Positions 26,640-35,752 of a stretch of 64,000 nucleotides of DNA are shown one piece after another. Position 1 is the stretch's first letter, and every line of letters begins with the position of its first letter. The stretch spans positions 1-64,000 of the forward strand of contig NZ_JAUFPN010000191.1 in NCBI RefSeq assembly GCF_030409335.1. The letters run 5' to 3'. Source of the stretch: Paeniroseomonas aquatica (GTDB taxonomy: Bacteria; Pseudomonadota; Alphaproteobacteria; Acetobacterales; Acetobacteraceae). Position numbers and translations under genes: made by a program. Under the pieces are notes generated by a model, which did no database searches, was not told the DNA's origin, and saw only the letters and a list, made by a program, of their open reading frames with translations.

Positions 26640-28223
26640 ATGTCGTCACGCTACCAACCGACCCCCCATACCTCCCAGCACTGGGAGATCCGCAAGCCCG
26701 CGGCCCGCGGCGGCGGGGGCATGGTCGTCTCCCAGGTGAAGGTGGCGGCCGAGGCCGGCGCGGCGATGCTGGCCGCCGGCGGCACCGCGGCGGATGCGAT
26801 CGTCGCCACCGCCTTCGCCCTGGCGACGCTGGAGCCCTGGAACAGCGGCCTCGGCGGCATCGGCTTCGCGCAGGTGATGCGTCCCGGCATGGCGGTGGCC
26901 GAGACCTTCGACTTCGGCCCGGTCGCGCCGGCCGGGCTGGACAGCAGCGCCTTCCCGCTGACCGGCCGGATGAAGCAGGACCTCTTCGCCTGGCCGGAGG
27001 TCGAGGGCGACCGCAACATCCACGGGCCGCTCTCCTTCGTCATCCCCTCCTCGGTCGCCGGCTATGCGCTGCTGCACGAGCGCCACGGCCGGCTGCCGAT
27101 CCGCGAGGTGCTGGCCCCCGCCGTGGCGCTGGCGCAGCGCGGCCTGCCGCAGGATTGGTACACCACGCTGAAGGTCGCCGCCTCGGCCGCGGTGCTGCGG
27201 CTCTACCCCGAATCGGCGCGGATCTACCTGCGGGACGGGCTGCCGCCGGTGGCACCCTACCAGGGCACCCCCGGCTTCTTCACCCTGGGCAACCTGCCGG
27301 CGACGCTCGAACGCCTGCAGCAGGCCGGGCTGCGGGACTTCTACGAGGGCGAGGTGGCGGCGCAGATCGCCGCCGACGTGCGGGAGATGGGCGGCGTGCT
27401 CTCGGCCGCCGACCTGGCGGGCTGCCGGGCCCGGGTGCTGCCGGCGACGGCCGTGCCATGGCGTGGCCGGACACTGATGCTGGCGAATGGCCTGACCGCG
27501 GCGCCGACCACCGCGCGGGTGCTGGAGCAGATGGCGGATGCGCCGCTGGGCGCGGCCCCCTCCCCCGCTTGGTACGGCCAGCTGGCCCGGGCGATGCAGG
27601 TCGCCTATGCCGAACGCCTGGCCGGGCTGGGCGAGGCCGAGCCCAAGGGGGCCGAGACCTGCACCACCCATATCACCGCCTGCGACAAGGACGGGATGAT
27701 GGTGGCCATGACCACCACCCTGCTGTCCTCCATGGGCTCGCGGGTGGTGCTGCCGAAATCCGGCGTGCTGATGAACAACGGGGTGATGTGGTTCGACCCG
27801 ACCCCGGGGACGCCGAATGCCATCGCCCCGGGCAAGCGGCCGCTGACCAACATGTCCCCCTTCATCCTGGCCGCGGGCGACCAGCCGGAGATGGCCGGCG
27901 GCGCCTCGGGCGGCCGGCGGATCATGGCCTCGGTGCTGCAGCTGCTGGCCTTCGTCGCCGATTTCGGCATGGACCCGGAAGCCGCGGCGCATCACCCGCG
28001 GATCGATGTCTCGGGGCCCGATGGGCTGACCGCCGACCGGCGACTGGCGCCCGAGGTGCTGGCGGCCCTGGTGGCCGCGGGGGCCGGAGAGCCGGAGGTC
28101 GTGGAGCATTCGGTGATGCCGCTGAACTTCGCCTGCCCCAACCTGATCCGGCGCGGCCCGGACGGCGAGGTCGTCGGCATCAGCGATGCGATGAGCCCCT
28201 GGAGCGCCGCCGTCGCCGGGTAG
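26640..28223 (+). CDS. Gamma-glutamyltransferase family protein
   Basis: Ntn-hydrolase of 527 residues. The proenzyme should cleave itself before the nucleophile Thr342 in the CTTHIT segment (TTH in classical GGT). Downstream signatures are intact: TTTLLSSMGSRVVLP, GVLMNNGVMWFDP, GKRPLTNMSPF and ASGGRRI. The early AAGGTAADAIVATAFALATLEPWNSGLGGIGF block is also typical. No signal peptide is visible, so it appears cytosolic, unlike the E. coli enzyme; cytosolic members often process gamma-glutamyl or acyl-amide intermediates in catabolism. It follows the GntR gene on the same strand. Confidence 0.88.
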   Translation: MSSRYQPTPHTSQHWEIRKPAARGGGGMVVSQVKVAAEAGAAMLAAGGTAADAIVATAFALATLEPWNSGLGGIGFAQVMRPGMAVAETFDFGPVAPAGLDSSAFPLTGRMKQDLFAWPEVEGDRNIHGPLSFVIPSSVAGYALLHERHGRLPIREVLAPAVALAQRGLPQDWYTTLKVAASAAVLRLYPESARIYLRDGLPPVAPYQGTPGFFTLGNLPATLERLQQAGLRDFYEGEVAAQIAADVREMGGVLSAADLAGCRARVLPATAVPWRGRTLMLANGLTAAPTTARVLEQMADAPLGAAPSPAWYGQLARAMQVAYAERLAGLGEAEPKGAETCTTHITACDKDGMMVAMTTTLLSSMGSRVVLPKSGVLMNNGVMWFDPTPGTPNAIAPGKRPLTNMSPFILAAGDQPEMAGGASGGRRIMASVLQLLAFVADFGMDPEAAAHHPRIDVSGPDGLTADRRLAPEVLAALVAAGAGEPEVVEHSVMPLNFACPNLIRRGPDGEVVGISDAMSPWSAAVAG

Positions 28224-28293
28224 CCGCGGCGGCCGGCGCCGCACCTTGCCGCTGCGTCATCCTTGGGCAGGCGCCGGCCCGGCGGCCCAAGGC

Positions 28294-29200
28294 TCAGGCA
28301 GCCTGATCCTTCACGTGGCGCGCCACCTCGGCATGGGTGGCGAGCCATACGTCGCCCTTGGCCTTCATGTGCTGGACCAGCCGGTCGAGCAGGGCGATGC
28401 GGCTGCGATGGCCGACGACATGCGGGTGCATGGTCAGCAGGAACATGCCGCCTTCCGCATGGGCGCCCTCGAATTCGGCGCGGAAGATCTCCTCGACTGC
28501 CGAGGGCGCCGTATAGGGGCGCAGCGCGCTGAAGCGGATGAAGTTGAAGTAGGGCGCGTCGTCGCGGATCCACTCCGGCGGCAGCTCGACGATCCCGGTC
28601 GGCGCGCCGTGGTCGAGCAGCTCGTAGGCGTCATCGTCGGCCATCAGGCTGCTGTCATACAGCAGGCCGAGTTCCCGGATGATGGAGAGGGTATCGACCG
28701 AGAAGTCCCAGCTCGCGGTGGGGATGCCGACCGGGCGGCGGCCGGCGAGCCGCTCCAGCACATCCGCGGCGCGGAAGGTGAGGTCGCGTTCGACGCCGGG
28801 CGGCAGCGCGGTATTCGCCTCATGGATCCAGGAATGGATGCCGATCTCATGGCCCTCGTCGGCGACCGCCCGGATCTCGTCGGGGTGCAGCAGGGCCGAT
28901 ACCGCGGGGTAGAAAAAGCTGGCGCGGAGGCCATAGCGGGCCAGCAGCGCCCGGATCCGCGGGACGCCCTGGCGGTTGCCGTACTGGCCTGATGCGCATC
29001 GGGCTGCTGTCGGCGTCGCGCAGCGGGATGGTCTCGTGGTCGGCGTCGAACGAGAAGGTGACGCAGCAGCGGGCGCCTCCGGGCCAGCCGCGCGGCGCCA
29101 GGCTGCGGCCGGCCCGGGCGTTGCCGACCAAGTGGCGCCAATGCGCTTCCGGCCATTCCCAGGGGTGCGGCGTGCCTGCCTTGGCGGTCTCGTCCGGCAT
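28294..29200 (-). pseudogene. Polysaccharide deacetylase family gene with a frameshift
   Basis: The product would be a NodB-type/PuuE-like carbohydrate or ureide amidohydrolase. The N-terminal part (MPDETAKAG..., VTFSFDADHETIPLRDADSSPMRI) is read from ATG 29200, which has AGGAGATG upstream. The remainder (QYGNRQGVPRI, FFYPAVSALLHPDEI, GHEIGIHSWIHEAN, a late TMHPHVVGHRSRIALLD) is in another frame. They join near 28986-28992, and one extra base or a deletion of two or five bases explains the break. Metal-type residues (DAD, H-W-H) are kept on both sides, so the loss may be recent or a sequencing error. The intact protein would be about 300 residues. It is divergent from the RutA-like gene. Confidence 0.75.
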
Positions 29201-29237
29201 CCCGGCATCTCCTGCGAAAGCCCGTCGTGGCATGCGA

Positions 29238-29267
29238 ATTGCTGTTCGGCAATCAGCTTAAAGCAAT
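29238..29267. promoter_or_regulatory. ATTGC/GCAAT inverted repeat upstream of the rutA-like gene
   Basis: ATTGC at 29238-29242 and GCAAT at 29249-29253 form an inverted repeat with a six-base spacer, and a further GCAAT occurs at 29263-29267. The segment is A/T-rich for this genome and lies between the divergent deacetylase and RutA-like genes, 13 bases before the latter's start. It is a plausible regulator site; no regulator gene is adjacent. Confidence 0.3.
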
Positions 29268-29279
29268 AGGGGCGCGACT

Positions 29280-30362
29280 ATGGATATCGGCGTTTTCATC
29301 CCCATCAACAACAACGGCTGGCTCATCTCCGCCAACTCGCCGCAATACATGCCGAGCTTCGAGCTGAACAAGCAGGTGGTGCAGAAGGCCGAGGGCTACG
29401 GCCTCGACTTCGCCCTGTCCATGATCAAGCTGCACGGCTTCGGCGGCAAGACCGAGTTCTGGGACCATGGGCTCGAGAGCTTCACCCTGATGGCCGGCCT
29501 CGCCGCCATCACCTCGAAGATCAAGCTCTATGCCTCGGTCGCGGTGCTGACCATCCCGCCGGCGATCGTGGCGCGCATGGCGACGACAGTCGACAGCATC
29601 TCGGGCGGGCGCTTCGGGGTGAACATCGTCTCGGGCTGGCACAAGGTGGAATATAGCCAGATGGGCATGTGGCCGGGCGACGCGTATTTCGGCCGCCGCT
29701 ACGACTACAGCACCGAATACGTCCGCATCATGCAGGACCTCTGGAACACCGGAACCAGCGACCTCAGGGGCGAGTTCTTCCAGATGGACGCCTGCAAGAT
29801 GAGCCCGGCCCCCTCGGTGCCCATCAAGCTGGTCGCCGCCGGGCAGTCCGACCGCGGGATGGAATTCGCCGCGAGCTACTGCGATTACAATTTCGCCCTG
29901 GGCGAGGGCGTGAACGAGCCGCAGAAATGCATCGACGTGCCGCGGCGGATGCTGGCGGCGGCGGCCAGGACCGGGCGCGATGTCGGCTCCTACATCCTCT
30001 ACATGGTCATCGCCGACGAGACCGACGAGGCGGCGATGGCCAAGTGGGACAGCTACAACGCCGGCGCCGACCGCGAGGCGCTGGCGCATCTGCTCGGCCA
30101 TGCCGCGGCCGACGTGCATACCGAGGCGACCTCGATGGCGGCGGCGATCCAGCGCTCCGCCTCGCCGATCAACTTCAACATGGGCACGCTGGTCGGCAGC
30201 TATGCCAACGTGGCGCGGATGCTGGACGAGGCCGCGACCATGCCGGGGGTGAAGGGGCTGATGCTGACCTTCGACGATTTCCTCATCGGCATGGACGCCT
30301 TTGGCCAGCGGATCCAGCCGCTGATGCAATGCCGCCGGCACGTGATGGCCGCCGCCGCCTGA
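29280..30362 (+). CDS. rutA: Pyrimidine monooxygenase RutA-like flavoprotein
   Basis: Luciferase-like FMN-dependent oxygenase of 360 residues. The N-terminus [17 protein letters not shown], then [67 protein letters not shown] and [16 protein letters not shown] follow RutA closely. RutA opens the ring of uracil with flavin peroxide. The usual rutB-rutG genes and a rutF flavin reductase are missing; instead an amidase, an FAH-family protein and a Bug receptor follow on the same strand. A related cyclic amide may be the true substrate. The start is unambiguous from the family N-terminus. Confidence 0.85.
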   Translation: MDIGVFIPINNNGWLISANSPQYMPSFELNKQVVQKAEGYGLDFALSMIKLHGFGGKTEFWDHGLESFTLMAGLAAITSKIKLYASVAVLTIPPAIVARMATTVDSISGGRFGVNIVSGWHKVEYSQMGMWPGDAYFGRRYDYSTEYVRIMQDLWNTGTSDLRGEFFQMDACKMSPAPSVPIKLVAAGQSDRGMEFAASYCDYNFALGEGVNEPQKCIDVPRRMLAAAARTGRDVGSYILYMVIADETDEAAMAKWDSYNAGADREALAHLLGHAAADVHTEATSMAAAIQRSASPINFNMGTLVGSYANVARMLDEAATMPGVKGLMLTFDDFLIGMDAFGQRIQPLMQCRRHVMAAAA

Positions 30363-30455
30363 GGCGCGGCGGAGGGCGCCGTTGCGCATCGGGTCCGGGG
30401 CTTTCATCCGCCCGGGCGGCGGCGCAGATTGCCCGCAGCCGCCGCAGGACCCGTG

Positions 30456-31850
30456 ATGACCCAGACCGACCCCGCCTTGATGTCCGCCGAGACGCTGCTG
30501 GCGCTCTATGCCCGGCGGGCGCTCAGCCCGGTGGAGGTACTGAAGGCGGTGACCGAGCGGGTCGCCCGCTACAACCCCTGGGTCAATGCCTTCGCCGCCC
30601 TGAATCCGCGCGCGCTACAGGCCGCGGGGGAGAGCGAGGCGCGCTGGATGGCCGGCCGGCCGATCGGGCTGCTCGATGGCGTGCCGGCGACGGTGAAGGA
30701 CCTGCTGACCCTGTCGGGCTTCCCGACCCGCCGCGGCAGCAAGACGACCGACGCGACCCCGGCGACGGAGGATGCCCCCGCCGTCATGGGGCTGAAGCAG
30801 GCCGGGGCGGTGATCCTCGGCAAGACCACCACCACCGAATTCGGCTGGAAGTCGCCGGGCGACTGCCCGCTGCATGGCATCACCCGCAACCCCTGGAACC
30901 GAGACCGCACCGTGGGCGGGTCGAGCAGCGGCGCCGGCGCGGCCGGGGCGGCCTGCTTCGGGCCGCTGCACCTCGGCACCGATGCCGGGGGGTCGGTCCG
31001 CATTCCCGCGGCCTTCTGCGGCCTGGTCGGGCTGAAGCCCAGTTTCGGGCGGATCGCGCAATGGCCGCTGGGCGCCTTCGCCAATGTCGCCTGCGCCGGG
31101 CCGATGACGCGCACGGTGCGGGACAATGCGCTGATGTTCTCGGCCCTGGCCCAGCACGACCTGCGCGACCCCTTCTCGCTGCCGGATGAGGCGCAGGACT
31201 GGCGGCGGGGAATCGAGGACGGCGTCGCCGGGCTGCGCATCGGGGTGGTGCGGCGGCTGGGCTTCGCGCCGCCGATCGATGCCGATGGCGAGGCGGCGCT
31301 GGTCGGCGCGGCGCGGCTGCTGGAGGACCAGGGCGCCATCGTCGAGGAGGCCGATCCCGGGCTGCCGGATACCCGGGCCATCTTCGGCCGGGTCTGGGGC
31401 GTGGCCCTGGCCCGGCTGGTCTCGACGATCGCGCCGGAGCGGCGGGCGCTGCTCGATGCCGGGCTGGCCGAGGTGGCGGAGCGCGAGGCCGGCATGAGCG
31501 CGGTCGATTTCCTCGGCGCCGAGGCGCTGCGGCTCGAGGCGGCGCACGCCATGGCGCGGTTCCACCAGCGCTACGACCTCCTGCTCTGCCCGACCACGCC
31601 CACCGCCGCCTTCGCCGCCGACCAGCCGACCATCCGCCCGGCCGAGGCGCTGTGGCGCGACTGGGCGCCCTGGACCTTCGCCTTCAACCTGACCCGGCAG
31701 CCGGCCATCAGCGTGCCGATCGGCCTCGACGAGGCGGGAATGCCGCGGGCGGTGCAGCTTGCCGCGGCGCTCTACCGCGATGACCTGGTCTTCCGCGGGG
31801 CGCGGGCGCTGGAGCGGGCGGCGTCCATCCCGATCGCCGAGCCCGCCTGA
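30456..31850 (+). CDS. Amidase signature family hydrolase
   Basis: Amidase of 464 residues with the Ser-cisSer-Lys triad: Lys81 in ATVKDLL, Ser156 in GGSSSGAG and Ser180 in TDAGGSVRIPA, spaced 75 and 24 residues as in fatty-acid amide hydrolase. The frame begins 27 bases earlier, but ATG 30456 has CAGGACC upstream and starts the conserved part; ATG 30480 is also possible. It is 94 bases after the RutA-like gene and may hydrolyse the ureido or amide product of that enzyme (inference from context). The substrate cannot be read from the sequence. Confidence 0.87.
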   Translation: MTQTDPALMSAETLLALYARRALSPVEVLKAVTERVARYNPWVNAFAALNPRALQAAGESEARWMAGRPIGLLDGVPATVKDLLTLSGFPTRRGSKTTDATPATEDAPAVMGLKQAGAVILGKTTTTEFGWKSPGDCPLHGITRNPWNRDRTVGGSSSGAGAAGAACFGPLHLGTDAGGSVRIPAAFCGLVGLKPSFGRIAQWPLGAFANVACAGPMTRTVRDNALMFSALAQHDLRDPFSLPDEAQDWRRGIEDGVAGLRIGVVRRLGFAPPIDADGEAALVGAARLLEDQGAIVEEADPGLPDTRAIFGRVWGVALARLVSTIAPERRALLDAGLAEVAEREAGMSAVDFLGAEALRLEAAHAMARFHQRYDLLLCPTTPTAAFAADQPTIRPAEALWRDWAPWTFAFNLTRQPAISVPIGLDEAGMPRAVQLAAALYRDDLVFRGARALERAASIPIAEPA

Positions 31851-31941
31851 AGGGGGCCCGCCTGAGCACGGGGCCGGCCCTGGCGCGGTTGCGCCGGGAT
31901 CGGCATTCCCGGCACACTCGGCCAGCGAGGGAGATCAGTAG

Positions 31942-32826
31942 ATGCGCCTGGTGACTTACAAGCGGCCCGGTTGGGCCGGTGGGCGGGTTGGCGCGCTACG
32001 GGCCGATGGGGCGGTGCTCGACCTGTCGGCGGCGGACCAGGCGGTGTCCTGGGACCACATGCCGGCGCTGATCGCCGGCGGCGAGGCGATGCTGAAGCGG
32101 GCCCGCGCCGCGGCGGCGCAGGCGGCGGTGGTGGAGGATGCGGTGCTGCTGGCGCCGATCCCGCGGCCGATGAAGAACATCTTCTGCGTCGGCAAGAACT
32201 ACCACGAGCATGCCAAGGAATTCGCCGGCTCCGGCTTCGATGCCACCGCCAAGGAGGTGGTGCCGGAGGCCCCGGTGGTGTTCAGCAAGCCGCCGACCTC
32301 GGTCAGCGGCCCTGGCGATACCATCCCCTCCTTCCTCGACCCGACCGGGAGCGTCGACTACGAGGGCGAGCTGGCGGTGGTCATCGGCAAGGGCGGCCGC
32401 GGCATCGCCAAGGCCGACTGGGCGCAGCACGTCTTCGGCTACACCATCGTCAACGACGTGACGGCGCGGACCCTGCAGCACAAGCACCGCCAGTGGATCC
32501 TGGGCAAGGGCATCGACGGCTTCTGCCCGATGGGCCCGGCCATCCTGACCGCCGACGAGGCGCCGGACCCGACGAAGCTGCGGCTCACCACCCATGTGAA
32601 CGGCGAGAAGCGGCAGGATGCCCTGGTCGCCGACCTGATCTTCGACATCCCGACCCTGATCGAGGCGATCTCGGCCGGGATCACCTTGGAGCCGGGCGAC
32701 ATCATCGCCACCGGCACGCCGGCGGGGGTGGGCATCGGATTCCAGCCGCCGCGCTTCCTGAAGCCCGGCGACGTGGTGCGGATCGAGGTGGCCGGGATCG
32801 GCGTGCTGGAAAACACGGTCGCATGA
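31942..32826 (+). CDS. Fumarylacetoacetate hydrolase (FAH) family protein
   Basis: Single FAH domain after a short N-terminal domain, 294 residues. KNIFCVGKNYHEHAKE leads to the FAH core. The metal-binding acidic residues are in DYEGELAVVIG (E-x-E/D pattern), YTIVNDVTAR follows, and GDIIATGTPAGVGIG forms the C-terminal loop. Family members hydrolyse or isomerise 2-oxo/2,4-dioxo acids, or decarboxylate oxaloacetate. Here it probably handles an acid from the neighbouring amidase/oxygenase pathway. Its ATGA overlap with the next gene couples it to a Bug receptor. Confidence 0.87.
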   Translation: MRLVTYKRPGWAGGRVGALRADGAVLDLSAADQAVSWDHMPALIAGGEAMLKRARAAAAQAAVVEDAVLLAPIPRPMKNIFCVGKNYHEHAKEFAGSGFDATAKEVVPEAPVVFSKPPTSVSGPGDTIPSFLDPTGSVDYEGELAVVIGKGGRGIAKADWAQHVFGYTIVNDVTARTLQHKHRQWILGKGIDGFCPMGPAILTADEAPDPTKLRLTTHVNGEKRQDALVADLIFDIPTLIEAISAGITLEPGDIIATGTPAGVGIGFQPPRFLKPGDVVRIEVAGIGVLENTVA

Positions 32827-33785
32827 GGCGCCGGGCGCTGCTGGCCGGGGCGGTCGCGCTGCCGGCGGTGGCCCGGGCGCAGGACTACCCAAGCCGCCCG
32901 GTCTCCATGGTGGTGGCCTTCCCACCCGGCGGCCAAGCCGATGTGGTGGCGCGGCCGGTGGCGGCGGGGCTCGAGCGGCTCTGGCGCCAGCCGGTGCCGG
33001 TGGTGAACCGGGCCGGCGCGGCGGGCGAGATCGGCAATGCCTTCGTGGCGCGCGCGGCCCCCGACGGGCTGACCCTGCTCATGGCCCTCTCCTCCCTGGC
33101 GATCCTGCCGGAGGCGACGCGGCTGTTCGGCCGGGCGCCGGCCTATGAGCTGGACCAACTCGCCCCGGTCGCACTGTTCACCGCCGACCCCACCGTGCTG
33201 GTCGTCGCCGCCGATGCGCCTTGGAAGACGCTGGCCGAGTTCCTCGCCGATGCGAAGCGCCGGCCGGGGGCGATCTCCTATTCCTCCTCGGGCAACTACT
33301 CGGCCCTGCACGTGCCGATGGCGATGCTGGCCAAGGCCGCGGGGATCGAGCTGCTGCACGTCCCCTTCCAGGGCGGCGCCCCGGCACTGACCGCCCTGCT
33401 GGCCGGCCAGGTGCAGGCGCTGGCGAGCGGGCCGGGGCCGATCGCCCCGCATATCCGCGACGGCAGGCTGCGGGCGCTGGCAAGCTGGGGCGCGCAGCGG
33501 CTGGCCGGCTACGAGGCCGTGCCGACCCTGATCGAGAGCGGCTTCCCGGAGGCGGAATTCTACATCTGGGCCGGCGTCTTCGCCCCCGCCGCGACCCCTC
33601 CCCCCGTGCTGGCGGCGCTGCGCCAGTCGCTCGGGACCGTGGCGCGGGACGCCGAGGTGCAGCGGGCGCTGTCCGCCGGCGGCAATACCCTGGATTACCG
33701 GGACGGCGCCGCCTTCGAGGCCTTCTTCCGGACGGATGCGGCCCGGCTGCAGCGCGCGGTGCAGCGCATCGGCCGGGTTGAATAG
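32823..33785 (+). CDS. Bug-family tripartite tricarboxylate receptor protein
   Basis: Periplasmic receptor of 320 residues with signal peptide MRRRALLAGAVALPAVARAQ. RPVSMVVAFPPGGQADVVARP, PVVNRAGAAGEIGNAFVARAAPDGLTLLMA, SSSGNYSALHVPMAML and VPTLIESGFPEAEFYIWAG are standard Bug segments. Its ATG overlaps the stop of the FAH-family gene, which ties uptake of the ligand to that catabolic unit. It is more divergent from the tandem trio at 22.6-25.5 kb than those are from each other. No TctAB genes are adjacent. Confidence 0.88.
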   Translation: MRRRALLAGAVALPAVARAQDYPSRPVSMVVAFPPGGQADVVARPVAAGLERLWRQPVPVVNRAGAAGEIGNAFVARAAPDGLTLLMALSSLAILPEATRLFGRAPAYELDQLAPVALFTADPTVLVVAADAPWKTLAEFLADAKRRPGAISYSSSGNYSALHVPMAMLAKAAGIELLHVPFQGGAPALTALLAGQVQALASGPGPIAPHIRDGRLRALASWGAQRLAGYEAVPTLIESGFPEAEFYIWAGVFAPAATPPPVLAALRQSLGTVARDAEVQRALSAGGNTLDYRDGAAFEAFFRTDAARLQRAVQRIGRVE

Positions 33786-33808
33786 CGCGGATCCATCGCC
33801 GGCCCGGC

Positions 33809-34690
33809 TCAGAACCCCAGCTTCTCCAGCGCCATGGCCTGCGCCACCCGAAGCCGCGTCCGCAGGCTGGGGGCATGGCCCCAGGCGCTGGTGGTGGCGC
33901 TTTCGCCAGGCGCGGCGTCCTCCGACGCGGCGAAATCCTGGCTGTCGCCGCCGATCTCGATATCGAACCCTGAAGGGGACCCGGCATAGAACGAGGTCGT
34001 GCCATCCGGCGGCGGATGCTGGCCGAGGTCCAGGCTGAAGGGAATGCCGGCCCGCCGCGCCCGGTCGGCGGCCCGCAGGACGGTGAGGATATCGGGCGCC
34101 TCGAACATGACATGGCCCAGGCGGCGCCGGCTCGGCACGTTCAGCACGGCGATGCTGTGGTGCCGCCGCGCCCCGCCGAGGAAGCCGCCGCGCAGCGCGA
34201 TCGGGCCAAGCCGGGTGCGGAGGGTCTCGTTCAGGCGGAAGCCGATGACGTCGCCGTAGAAGGCGGTCAGCGCCTCGGGCTCGGCATGCGCCAGGGCGAC
34301 ATGGCCGACCGGCCAGGACTCCGTCGCCACATCCTCTCCATCCTGCAGCAGCAGTTCCAGCCGGTTCCCGGCGGGGTCCTCGCATTGGGCAGCACGCAGG
34401 ACGCCGGGCCGCTCGATCGGCTCGGCCACCACGCCCCGCGCCGCGAGCCGCGCGAGTGCCGCCTCGAATTCCGCCGGCGCGGACCAGGCAAGGCCGAGCG
34501 CCACCAGGTCGTCGGCCCGGCCGGGACGAATCCGCAGCGCCCGCGACATGCTGCCGAAGCTGCCGGGCTCGAGCCACTCGACCCTGGCGCGGCCCTCCGA
34601 GACCGAAGCCAGGAAGCCTTTCCAGCGGTCCGGCCGCCGGACCTCGATCGTCACATGGGCCAGGCACACGCCGGCCGACGCCTTCTCCAT
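33809..34690 (-). CDS. VOC-family, type I extradiol dioxygenase-like protein
   Basis: Two tandem vicinal-oxygen-chelate domains, 293 residues. In the second domain the three metal ligands of type I extradiol ring-cleavage dioxygenases are present: His in VGHVALAHAEP, His in ARRHHSIAVLN and Glu in FDIEIGG. A role in opening a catechol-like ring is therefore likely, although the substrate is unknown and the C-terminus carries an extra acidic then basic tail of about 45 residues. The ATG at 34690 has AGGGTAGGACG upstream. It is divergent from a LysR gene, its probable regulator. Confidence 0.82.
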   Translation of the reverse strand: MEKASAGVCLAHVTIEVRRPDRWKGFLASVSEGRARVEWLEPGSFGSMSRALRIRPGRADDLVALGLAWSAPAEFEAALARLAARGVVAEPIERPGVLRAAQCEDPAGNRLELLLQDGEDVATESWPVGHVALAHAEPEALTAFYGDVIGFRLNETLRTRLGPIALRGGFLGGARRHHSIAVLNVPSRRRLGHVMFEAPDILTVLRAADRARRAGIPFSLDLGQHPPPDGTTSFYAGSPSGFDIEIGGDSQDFAASEDAAPGESATTSAWGHAPSLRTRLRVAQAMALEKLGF

Positions 34691-34767
34691 CGTCCTACCC
34701 TCCGCGTCTTGCGGCCGGCTTGGTAGCGGCATTGCTTGCGCTGCCGGAAGCACCGCTCTTGCAGGAT

Positions 34768-34789
34768 CATTCCCCGAAAATGGAGAATG
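34768..34789. promoter_or_regulatory. Inverted repeat CATTCCCC-N6-GGAGAATG, likely LysR site
   Basis: The arms at 34768-34775 and 34782-34789 differ at one position and are separated by six A/T-rich bases. The site contains a T-N11-A type core expected for LysR regulators, lies between the divergent dioxygenase-like and lysR genes, and covers the ribosome-binding site of the lysR gene. That position would suit negative autoregulation. Confidence 0.4.
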
Positions 34790-34795
34790 GGCCGC

Positions 34796-35689
34796 ATGTA
34801 CGACTGGAACGACCTGCGGGTCCTGCTGGCGGTCGGGCGGCAGGGATCGACCCTCGGCGCGGCCCGGCTGCTGCGCACCAGCCAGTCCACCGCGGCGCGG
34901 CGCATCGCCGCGCTCGAGGCGGCGCTGGGCGTCACTTTGTTCGAGCGCCGCCAGGAGGGCTACCGGCTGACCGAGCAGGGCCGCGGCCTGTTCGCCGAAG
35001 CGGCGCGGGTGGAGGCGGCGGCGCTCGCCCTGGCCGATGCCGCCGCCGCCATGGCGCGCGGCGCGGCCGGGACCCTGCGCGTGACGACCATCGACATCGC
35101 CGCCAGCGCCCTGATCCTGCCCGGCCTGCCGGAATTCCAGGCGGCGCATCCGGCAGTGCATGTCGATCTGATCGCCGGCGACGAGATGCTCGACATCGCC
35201 CGCGGCGAGGCCGATGTCGGCCTCCGCTTCGGCCAGCGCCCGGGCGACCCGGCCCTGGTCCTGCGCCGGCTCGGCCGCATCGGGGTCGGGCTGTACTGCA
35301 GCCGCGACTATGCCGCGGCGCAGGGCCTGCCGGCCGATGCCGCGGCGCTGGACCGGCATGCGCTGATCCGCGGCATCGGCCATATCGATACCCGGCCGCA
35401 GCATCGCTGGCTCGCCGAAGTGGCGCCGCGCGCGCGGATCGCCCACCGCAGCAACAGCACGCTCGGCATCCTCGATGCGGTCCGCCGCGGCATCGGCATC
35501 GGCTCGCTGCCGTGCCTGATGGCCGATGCCGATCCGACGCTGCTGCGGGTCCTGCCGCCCATGCCGGAATTCGCCGCCGAGGTCTGGCTGGTCACCGCCG
35601 AGGCGACCCGCCGGCTGCCGCATGTCCGGGCCTTCGTCGACTTCTTCGCCCCCCGGCTGCGCCGGCAACTGGCCGCGGCCGGCGCCTGA
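34796..35689 (+). CDS. LysR-family transcriptional regulator
   Basis: Regulator of 297 residues. The N-terminal helix-turn-helix reads DWNDLRVLLAVGRQGSTLGAARLLRTSQSTAARRIAALEAALGVTLFERR, followed by a LysR substrate-binding domain beginning GTLRVTTIDIAASALILPGL. Of two close ATGs, 34796 lies ten bases after GGAG and is preferred to 34787, which is one base away from the motif. It is divergent from the extradiol dioxygenase-like gene and is the natural candidate for its control. The M20 peptidase gene follows 63 bases downstream. Confidence 0.9.
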   Translation: MYDWNDLRVLLAVGRQGSTLGAARLLRTSQSTAARRIAALEAALGVTLFERRQEGYRLTEQGRGLFAEAARVEAAALALADAAAAMARGAAGTLRVTTIDIAASALILPGLPEFQAAHPAVHVDLIAGDEMLDIARGEADVGLRFGQRPGDPALVLRRLGRIGVGLYCSRDYAAAQGLPADAAALDRHALIRGIGHIDTRPQHRWLAEVAPRARIAHRSNSTLGILDAVRRGIGIGSLPCLMADADPTLLRVLPPMPEFAAEVWLVTAEATRRLPHVRAFVDFFAPRLRRQLAAAGA

Positions 35690-35752
35690 GGGGTTGCCTC
35701 GCCCGGCCCCGCGGCACAGGCTCCGCCGCAGATCTGTGCCCAGCGAGGACCC

